6,231 nucleotides of DNA from Phocaeicola_A sp964444735 (GTDB lineage Bacteria; Bacteroidota; Bacteroidia; Bacteroidales; Bacteroidaceae), in the NCBI GenBank assembly GCA_964444735.1, contig CAYUIJ010000100.1, positions 1 through 6,231 on the forward strand, written 5' to 3'. A program made the position numbers and the translations under genes. Numbering within the stretch: the first letter of the stretch is position 1; each line of letters begins with the position of its first letter. Shown one piece after another: positions 1 to 5,373 of this stretch. Below the pieces are notes generated by a model. The model was not told the origin of the DNA. It ran no database searches and worked only from the letters and a program-made list of their open reading frames with translations.

Positions 1-453
1 AAGGATGTTGACACCGGCTATTTTCCCCATCAAGGCTTCGGTGGCGGATAATACGGGCGACTTCTCAATCTCCTGCAGTTTCAGCACGCTGCTGGATCCT
101 CCATCGTCCGTTTTGGAAACCATGGCGCCGTAGGCAAGCACCACGACTTCGTCCAGCATGACACCGGACCGGAGCCTGACATTAATCACGGCAGACTTGC
201 CCGCCACCCTTTCCTGCTGTTCCATTCCGATGAAACTGAACACAAGCGTGTCTCCCGCCGAGACATTGGAAATCAGGTATTTCCCGTCCTGATCGGTTAT
301 CACGCCCTTCTTTGCCGCCTTGTTGAGCACTGTGGCCCCCGCCACCGCCTCGTTATTGTCATCGGTAACGACTCCGGTAACCGTATGCCCGTTCTGCGCC
401 GACAGAGCTAATGCGGAAAAAAGAATCCCTGTAAGTGTAATTATTCTTTTCAT
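1..453 (-). CDS. SusC-like TonB-dependent outer-membrane transporter, N-terminal part
   Basis: The gene is cut by the left edge, leaving 151 N-terminal codons with no stop. Residues 1-20 are a signal peptide (basic MKR, hydrophobic core, ending ALSAQ). Residues 23-95 form a carboxypeptidase-D regulatory-like beta-sandwich (TVTGVVTDDNNEAVAGATV, then GVITDQDGKYLI and LVFSFIGM). The TonB-box-like stretch LDEVVVLAYG is at 100-109, and the plug domain begins around SPVLSATEALMGKIAGVNI at 132-150. This order is the hallmark of SusC-family transporters, which form an outer-membrane barrel lidded by a SusD lipoprotein and import oligosaccharides using TonB energy. The ATG lies 14 bp after the lipoprotein stop. 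The mRNA has GAGG and AGGTGA just upstream, supporting this start and operon expression. A susD-like gene is expected beyond the left edge. The specific glycan cannot be read from this part. Confidence 0.93.
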   Translation of the reverse strand, partial: MKRIITLTGILFSALALSAQNGHTVTGVVTDDNNEAVAGATVLNKAAKKGVITDQDGKYLISNVSAGDTLVFSFIGMEQQERVAGKSAVINVRLRSGVMLDEVVVLAYGAMVSKTDDGGSSSVLKLQEIEKSPVLSATEALMGKIAGVNIL

Positions 454-467
454 ATCACCTGCCTCAT

Positions 468-1508
468 TTATTCCTTGTTAAAAATATATTCATAATAGAA
501 CCTGTCACCCTGCACAAACATGCCATACACGCGGATTCCCTTAATGTACAAAGTACCGCTGCGGACTCTTGAGGTAAGCGCGAGCATCATGTCGTTTCCC
601 CGCACAGGGCGTGTCAGCGGTACGGTAATTGTCTCAACAACCATGTCATTGTTCTTGGCCAGCTCAAACTGTTCACTGTTGGCCACGAGACCGGATACAG
701 TGCCGTCATTCGAGGAATAGAACATCACACCGGAGACTCCTTCCGGATTGGTATTATGAACCCTGAAACCGATGAATGACAGAGAGTCCACCCTAATCAC
801 GTATGACTTGTCAGGACACGCCAGCCTGAAATTCACATTTCTGGCATTCCCCTCATTGACGTTTGAGCCCCAGCCTGTCACTCCGATAAGATCCGGATCA
901 TTGCCAATAACGTCATCAGGACCCTGACTGATGCTATGAATCACAACCCCCACAGGCGCGACAGCCGAAGCCGTCATGCCCTCCTTGCAAAAGGCGGGCT
1001 CCAAAGATCCTCCCTTGAAAGTGTATTCCACGAGCAATTCATCGTCTCCGCCCTGCGATACGTAGCCGGGGTCGTAATGAATCCACGTCGCCGCCATTTG
1101 CGATCCGGTCAGTTTCGTCACCTCCATCCGCACTTCAGGCATTGCATCGGAAGGGTCAAGCGTGTTGCTCATATTCATGAAAATGACATTCCGTCCTATC
1201 GAGTCATAGCTGACCGTCCCTTTGTATTCAGGCCGGTCTGTCACCGTATCCTGACAAAACGCGACACTGTCGGCCGAAAACCGGATGTAGCCGCTGCATA
1301 AGGACGGGCTGGCCGCCGTCAGGTCATGATATTCACTGTAAAGCCGGTGAGTCCGCCATGTGCCGACCAGATTCTCAACAGTCACAGGAACCGCAGGCCC
1401 TGCCACCTGCTCCTTGTCAAACGCGAACGGAGTCTTTTCGTCTGCGCATCCGCCACAGAAAAGCGCTTCCGCCAGAACAGACAAGGCTAACAAGACTTTT
1501 TTATTCAT
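468..1508 (-). CDS. Putative surface-exposed lipoprotein with lipocalin-like N-terminal half and unknown C-terminal half
   Basis: I do not recognise a named family. The start is placed at the ATG at 1508, giving 346 residues that open MNKKVLLALS, a good signal peptide. An earlier in-frame ATG at 1538 would add ten residues that spoil the signal. Cys21 in FCGGC is the likely lipidated residue, although the lipobox is imperfect (Cys rather than Leu at -3). It is followed by Ala-Asp-Glu, an acidic stretch like the Bacteroidota signal that sends lipoproteins to the cell surface. Residues about 45-165 contain LVGTWRTHRLY and alternating beta-strand patterns, as in lipocalin-like domains. Residues about 185-346 are a second, probably beta-sandwich part, with DSLSFIGFRVHN and GTLYIKGIRVYGM. 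It sits between sulfatase and susC-like genes, so a glycan-binding role parallel to SusE/SusF is an inference. No catalytic motif was seen. Confidence 0.8.
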   Translation of the reverse strand: MNKKVLLALSVLAEALFCGGCADEKTPFAFDKEQVAGPAVPVTVENLVGTWRTHRLYSEYHDLTAASPSLCSGYIRFSADSVAFCQDTVTDRPEYKGTVSYDSIGRNVIFMNMSNTLDPSDAMPEVRMEVTKLTGSQMAATWIHYDPGYVSQGGDDELLVEYTFKGGSLEPAFCKEGMTASAVAPVGVVIHSISQGPDDVIGNDPDLIGVTGWGSNVNEGNARNVNFRLACPDKSYVIRVDSLSFIGFRVHNTNPEGVSGVMFYSSNDGTVSGLVANSEQFELAKNNDMVVETITVPLTRPVRGNDMMLALTSRVRSGTLYIKGIRVYGMFVQGDRFYYEYIFNKE

Positions 1509-1592
1509 ACAAACATCGTTAAAAAATTTATTAAACATTATTATTCATCAAACACATGCATCGGACGGGACAGTTCCCTGGAAGGCTCAGAA

Positions 1593-3068
1593 TCAAGGCG
1601 CGGCTCCGTCTAAAAGCCGGACAGCCCCAATCCGCACACGGGAACAGCTACCGCTTTCCGCGCCTTTACGCCAGTCTGCAAGCTGCCTTGCGAGCCTGTC
1701 GGCGATTTCCGGGAAAGCCTCTGCCCGGTTACGCGTCTCTCCGGGATCCTCCCTGAGATTGTAAAGCTCCCTTGTCCCGTTGTCATGAAACTCAATCAGT
1801 TTCCAATCGCCAGCACGGACCGAACTGCTCCATCGCCCGCCGGTTTTTCTCCCTTGCAGCCTGTAATACCAAAAGAGCGGATGCCCGCGGCTGCATTCAC
1901 CGGTTCCGAGCAGTTCACCGGCGATGCTCACGCCATCCAGATCCGCCTCCTCAGGCAGGGGTGTCCCTGTCAACTGGCAAAGCGTGGGATAAAAATCACA
2001 ATTGGTTGTCGGCAACTCCGATATTCTTCCGCCGCAAATCCGTCCCGGCTGATAAATGATCAGCGGTTCACGCGTGCCGCCTTCATAGAGCGATCCTTTG
2101 CCGCCCCGCAGCGGGCCGTTGACGGTCACGCTGACAGGCCCGCCGTTATCGCTTGTGAAAATTACAAGCGTATTTTTGTCAATTCCCAGTTCTTTCAGTT
2201 TTCCGACTATCATCCCCACACCCTCGTCAATCACTTTAAGCTGCGCGGCAAGATGCGGGTTGCACGGCTTTGCCATATAATCCGCAGGCCATTTCGCGTA
2301 AGGGTCGTTTTCAGGGTTGCCTTTTGAAGGCGCGCTATGGCCGCATCCGGGCTTGCCTCGGAAATGATCCACGAGTTCCGGCCGTCCATGCAGCATATTA
2401 TGCACGGCATAGTGGCTCAGAAAGAGGAAGAACGGCCGGTGCGCGTTGCGTTCAATAAAACCAACCGCCTCACGGTTCATGCGGTCGACAAGAAACTCAT
2501 TCTTTTCTCCGGTCACCGACCTGAGATGATGCCAAGGATAAAAATACGAACCGTTACCTATACTTGTCTCCTCTACCATGAGTGCCTCCTCGAATCCGTA
2601 ATCGGCCGGTTTTCTCTCCACGGGAGCACCATTCGCCTTGTGTCCCGAGAGGTGAAGCTTTCCTATGATCCCGGTGTGATAGCCGTTTCCGCGCAATATT
2701 TCGGGCAACATGGTGAAACCGGCCGGATCAAGGTTTATCGAGGATCCGGGCTTGATGTAATCGGTGATCCCGGCCCGCAGCGGACAGCAGCCTGAAAGCA
2801 GACCTGCGCGCGACGGGGATGAAATAGGTGCTGAAGCATACGCGTTGGTGAACATGACACCACGTTTCGCCAGACTGTCCAGCACCGGCGTTTCGTTGAA
2901 AGTGTTGCCATAACAGCCCAGCTCGCCATACCCTAAGTCATCGGCCAGAATGATGACGACATTCGGTTTTCTCTCCGCCATATTCCCCGCAAGTATGTCC
3001 GGCGAATCCGCCAGTCCGGCCGCTACAAATGAAATATAAAGCAAGTCGCCTCTCATCATATTATCCAT
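1593..3068 (-). CDS. Sulfatase, S1 family, serine-type (formylglycine-dependent)
   Basis: This 491-residue enzyme is expected to hydrolyse sulfate esters on a sugar. The N-terminal metal motif is NVVIILADDLGYGELGCYGN (36-55, Asp43-Asp44). The signature SSPSRAGLLSG (83-93) makes Ser83 the residue oxidised to formylglycine and Arg87 its partner. GKLHL (136-140) supplies the conserved Lys and His, and HYAVHNMLH holds another conserved His. SDNGG (306-310) gives the second metal Asp-Asn, and GGKGSLYEGGTR (322-333) the active-site Lys. The end has the usual GDWKLIEF and LYNLREDPGE. Having Ser rather than Cys means maturation by an anaerobic sulfatase-maturating enzyme, not seen here. The N-terminus has a short hydrophobic stretch (9-20), so export is likely but the signal is weak. 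It begins 10 bp after the sialidase-like stop. Substrate and S1 subfamily cannot be assigned from motifs alone. Confidence 0.95.
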   Translation of the reverse strand: MDNMMRGDLLYISFVAAGLADSPDILAGNMAERKPNVVIILADDLGYGELGCYGNTFNETPVLDSLAKRGVMFTNAYASAPISSPSRAGLLSGCCPLRAGITDYIKPGSSINLDPAGFTMLPEILRGNGYHTGIIGKLHLSGHKANGAPVERKPADYGFEEALMVEETSIGNGSYFYPWHHLRSVTGEKNEFLVDRMNREAVGFIERNAHRPFFLFLSHYAVHNMLHGRPELVDHFRGKPGCGHSAPSKGNPENDPYAKWPADYMAKPCNPHLAAQLKVIDEGVGMIVGKLKELGIDKNTLVIFTSDNGGPVSVTVNGPLRGGKGSLYEGGTREPLIIYQPGRICGGRISELPTTNCDFYPTLCQLTGTPLPEEADLDGVSIAGELLGTGECSRGHPLFWYYRLQGRKTGGRWSSSVRAGDWKLIEFHDNGTRELYNLREDPGETRNRAEAFPEIADRLARQLADWRKGAESGSCSRVRIGAVRLLDGAAP

Positions 3069-3074
3069 TTATAA

Positions 3075-3080
3075 TCCTTT
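3075..3080 (-). promoter_or_regulatory. Ribosome binding site of the sulfatase gene
   Basis: The mRNA reads AAAGGA, with AGGA six bases before the ATG at 3068. It overlaps the stop codon of the upstream gene. It supports the ATG at 3068 over the in-frame ATG codons 4 and 5, and suggests coupled translation. Confidence 0.6.
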
Positions 3081-4875
3081 ATTTTAATACAATGCGCAGC
3101 CACTCTACGGGATAATCGCTGTTTTCACCCTCCGCATCCTCTATGAAGGCGAACACGGGGCCCTCCTTGGCCTCGTCCTTGTAGTGGTGGCGCAGATGGG
3201 CGCGCAGTACCTCTCCCTTACGCGGAATGCCTCCCAGCAAGCTCCAGTCGACACCGAGACATACGGCAAATCCGGTGTCGGTATCGGAATCGTCATTGAC
3301 CGTACCCGCGAGATCCCCCTTTACCTCACCGCTGCCGGCCAGCACCCATGAGGAGGCCTCCTCTTTGTAAACAAGCCATTTCCCCTGTACATTGACGACA
3401 ATTTTATAGGTCTCAAACCTGTCTCTTGCAACCTCCCTGGCCAGAAGCAGTGAGGCGGCATCGGAATTTTCGGGAGTGAACGCCGCAAGCCTGCGGTCAA
3501 AGAGCCATGACGCAAAAACAAACGTGCTGTCTGTGTACCCGAAATCCGCAAACAGGGAAGCATCATATTCCTTGCCCAGAAACCAGCAGCCGTTGTCTTC
3601 ACGGTTGAACCGCCTCACGGGTACCATGTCCAGTCCGCCTTTTTCAATCTCCTTGGAATAGTTCAGACGCCCGGTCATAACACGCACGCCGAAATGGCTT
3701 CGACCGTCATTCCCGTCATAGGGGAACGTTCCGGTTCCGATTACGCGGTTTCCGCCCACACAGGCTATTGACCCCCAATGTCCTGTAAACGGTGTGGTGG
3801 CGTACCTGAAGTCATCGGCATGCCGGTTCCCTATGAATACCCAAATGCCCTCACGGTTTTTGTAGACACCGTTTGAAAGTACCACCATTTCACCGGTAGG
3901 AAGCTTGGCAGAGTAGGGGCCGAAGCCTATGAAGTCTTTGTTCAATTGTTTTTTGAAAGGATACCCCGGGCCGCCCTCACGGCGGACGGACTGATCTGAA
4001 CGCCAGTTGGATCCGGCATCCGTACGTACGACAACAGGGGTCTGATCCATCTTATACCTGCCGCTCCATACCTCCAAGGGGACGGCTATGCCGTAATTGC
4101 CGTCAAGCCATACGCCCGTAGGCATTCCATCGGCCGTGCAGCGTTCCTCAATGGTTCTTGAGACTATTTCCCCGTCAGCATAAGTACACGATTCCTTTCC
4201 CTGCCATGTAACACCATTGTCAAGCGAGCGTATCAAAACGGTGCACGGCTGTGACACGCCATTCAAAGTCTCGTGGCTGTCAGTGATATACATCTGTATC
4301 TCGCCCGATGGCAGCTGCAACATAGCCGGCTCCCAGCAACGGCCGGTGTAGATCCGGCGCGGTGCGGAGAATGTCCGCCCCTTATCCTCGCTGAACATAA
4401 TCTCAATGCCGCAGTTCTCATTGGTGTTGGGAATATCATTATACCCATTCTTATATCTCCACTGGAAAGCCATCATGACGCGTCCGTCATGCAACTCGAT
4501 AAAATCAGGATTGACAAAAACCACCTCGTCTTTTCCGGTTGAGGAGACCCCGTCATACCGTTTCCGGATCATCCGGGCATCGCTCCACGTTTTTCCTCCG
4601 TCTTCACTGCGGCGCACCAAAACATCCCAACCGTAATTGTCGTTCATAAAAGACATGAGAAGCGTGCCGTCAGACAACTCCTTGATACGGGGGTAATGCA
4701 ACTCCGTTTCCGTATAGTGCTCATTGCTCACCCGCACGGAAGTCATTTCAAGGAAAGAGCCCCTGTCCCACGCGATGCGCACATCACGCCCTTCAGGACC
4801 GGTCTCTTCCGGCACACCGCCCCACGCACACAACACACCAGCGGCAGCCACTACCGATATCATAACCTTTTTCAT
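3079..4875 (-). CDS. BNR/Asp-box sialidase-like exo-glycosidase with C-terminal CBM9-like domain
   Basis: The start is set at the ATG at 4875 (598 residues, MKKVMISVVAAAGVLCAWGG, a secretory signal without a proper lipobox). Opening at 4941 would need a TTG and a long basic leader. The N-terminal ~420 residues look like a beta-propeller. Clear Asp-boxes are RSEDGGKTWS (residues 89-98), FSEDKGRTFS (161-170) and RSLDNGVTWQ (216-225), plus a degenerate RTDAGSNWR. Candidate catalytic elements are HYPRIKELSDGTLL (60-73, with the Arg of the usual RIP-type motif), NPDFIELHDGRV, and WEPAMLQLPSGEIQMYITDS (181-200, with a Glu). From about residue 435 to the end, the pattern from YDASLFADFGY through GFAVCLGVDWSLLGG to the C-terminus resembles family 9 carbohydrate-binding (DOMON-like) domains. 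Databases would probably label it exo-alpha-sialidase, but the spacing also recalls other propeller exo-hydrolases such as GH93, so the substrate is open. It is the first gene of the operon. Confidence 0.85.
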   Translation of the reverse strand: MKKVMISVVAAAGVLCAWGGVPEETGPEGRDVRIAWDRGSFLEMTSVRVSNEHYTETELHYPRIKELSDGTLLMSFMNDNYGWDVLVRRSEDGGKTWSDARMIRKRYDGVSSTGKDEVVFVNPDFIELHDGRVMMAFQWRYKNGYNDIPNTNENCGIEIMFSEDKGRTFSAPRRIYTGRCWEPAMLQLPSGEIQMYITDSHETLNGVSQPCTVLIRSLDNGVTWQGKESCTYADGEIVSRTIEERCTADGMPTGVWLDGNYGIAVPLEVWSGRYKMDQTPVVVRTDAGSNWRSDQSVRREGGPGYPFKKQLNKDFIGFGPYSAKLPTGEMVVLSNGVYKNREGIWVFIGNRHADDFRYATTPFTGHWGSIACVGGNRVIGTGTFPYDGNDGRSHFGVRVMTGRLNYSKEIEKGGLDMVPVRRFNREDNGCWFLGKEYDASLFADFGYTDSTFVFASWLFDRRLAAFTPENSDAASLLLAREVARDRFETYKIVVNVQGKWLVYKEEASSWVLAGSGEVKGDLAGTVNDDSDTDTGFAVCLGVDWSLLGGIPRKGEVLRAHLRHHYKDEAKEGPVFAFIEDAEGENSDYPVEWLRIVLK

Positions 4876-4968
4876 CGCAATAAATTTAAGGCAGGTCCTA
4901 TAACTCACATACCGTAAAGACCGGCGAACCCATTTTACCAATCCATACAGATTTATCCATTCGCATTG

Positions 4969-4976
4969 TAAACATA
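4969..4976 (-). promoter_or_regulatory. Weak candidate -7 promoter element of the PUL operon
   Basis: On the minus strand this reads TATGTTTA, one base off the Bacteroides consensus TAnnTTTG, and would give a leader of roughly 85-90 bases before the ATG at 4875. A second near match, TAAATCTG, is at 4948-4955. Neither has a clear TTTG -33 box. For the 4969-4976 element, the -33 position falls on the G9 run. Confidence 0.22.
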
Positions 4977-4992
4977 CATTAATTTATCATTA

Positions 4993-5001
4993 CCCCCCCC
5001 C
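4993..5001. repeat. Nine-base G:C homopolymer tract
   Basis: Nine C on the plus strand, read as nine G in the direction of the PUL operon. It begins about 118 bp upstream of the first PUL start codon, within otherwise A/T-rich sequence. G/C runs of this length are prone to slipped-strand length change. A role in promoter phase variation is an inference. Confidence 0.9.
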
Positions 5002-5119
5002 GTTTTATTAACGATAATTAACTATTTAATGTCATGTTGCCAAAGAGGCATAACCTGACGCGAGCGCCGGCATACAGTAAAAAAGCAAGTAAAACGCGAA
5101 CAATCAGCAAAAAAAACCA

Positions 5120-5127
5120 TAACTTTG
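5120..5127 (+). promoter_or_regulatory. Bacteroides-type promoter (-7 element) for the remnant/methyltransferase genes
   Basis: TAACTTTG matches the Bacteroides primary sigma -7 consensus TAnnTTTG at every fixed position. It lies 45 bases before the ATG at 5173, so transcription would start near 5132 and give a leader of about 40 bases. No TTTG -33 box is seen at the expected distance; the spacer is A-rich (A8 at 5109-5116). Confidence 0.55.
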
Positions 5128-5172
5128 CCGCAGATTTCCGTATTTGTCTGAGGAATCAAAACATATCATACG

Positions 5173-5373
5173 ATGGCAAACGACAATCTGAAAGAGGCGA
5201 AAGCCGCGAAGAACAACGGGTTCTACACCCGGTATCACGACATAGAACGGGAGACGAACGCCTGCCCGGAATATGACGAGAACATGTTCCGGGGCGGAAA
5301 GTTGCAAGGAGAGTACGGAAGTGAAACAATCAAAAAAAAACAGATATGCCGTGTAATAATGATGTTTCCATGA
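5173..5373 (+). pseudogene. Truncated N-terminal remnant of an EcoRI-family adenine-specific DNA methyltransferase
   Basis: This 66-codon ORF starts MANDNLKEAKAAKNNGFYT and continues RYHDIERETNACPEYDENMF. The pattern (N-L-x-x-A-K-x-A-K-N-x-x-FYT, then a DIE helix and an acidic segment before FRG) is what I recall for the N-terminus of EcoRI-type adenine methyltransferases (PF13651). Those proteins are several hundred residues long; here likeness stops at about residue 42 (near 5298), and the last 24 residues are lysine-rich and unfamiliar. The catalytic motifs are absent, so methylation activity is not possible from this fragment. The usual NDEFYT reads NNGFYT. The ORF follows a good promoter and its TGA overlaps the ATG of the next methyltransferase, so it may still be translated as a leader that couples to that gene. 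An intact small protein of unknown role is the alternative. Confidence 0.6.
5332..5340. repeat. Nine-base A homopolymer within the remnant ORF
   Basis: Nine A, read as three Lys codons in the 66-codon ORF. A gain of one A (or loss of two) would shift that ORF into the methyltransferase frame, which is open from 5325 onward without a stop, producing one fused reading frame. It lies 29 bases before the methyltransferase ATG at 5370. Confidence 0.85.

Larger units (their letters stand above)
4876..5172. other. Divergent intergenic region between the PUL operon and the restriction-modification genes
   Basis: No coding sequence is supported here. The left part (4876-5040) would carry the promoter and leader of the minus-strand PUL operon and contains a 9-base C run (G on the operon's coding strand) within A/T-rich DNA. 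The right part carries a good Bacteroides -7 element for the plus-strand genes at 5120-5127, preceded by an A8 run at 5109-5116. I see no terminator, tRNA, or clear operator palindrome. Confidence 0.7.

Noticed and set aside
936..1301. 121-codon plus-strand ORF opposite the lipoprotein
   Set aside because: Arginine/histidine-rich translation without domain structure, antisense to a protein with a signal peptide and lipid-anchor Cys.
1567..1578. GGGACAGTTCCC hairpin as a terminator between sulfatase and lipoprotein genes
   Set aside because: Only a 4-bp stem with no following T run in either direction, inside what looks like a continuous operon.
1785..2327. 180-codon plus-strand ORF and other plus-strand ORFs opposite the sulfatase
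   Set aside because: They lie antisense to a gene with all sulfatase motifs, and their translations show no recognisable domain or signal; they are shadows of codon bias.
4830..4845. Lipoprotein anchor in the sialidase-like signal peptide (VLC)
   Set aside because: The residue before the Cys is Leu rather than Gly/Ala, so this is more likely a type I signal peptide.
4876..4941. Longer N-terminus for the sialidase-like protein from 4941
   Set aside because: The first codon there is TTG, and the added 22 residues are basic and would sit in front of a normal signal peptide starting at 4875.
5002..5035. A/T-rich near-palindromic stretch as an R-M controller-protein operator
   Set aside because: The inverted symmetry is imperfect and explained by low complexity; no controller gene is visible.
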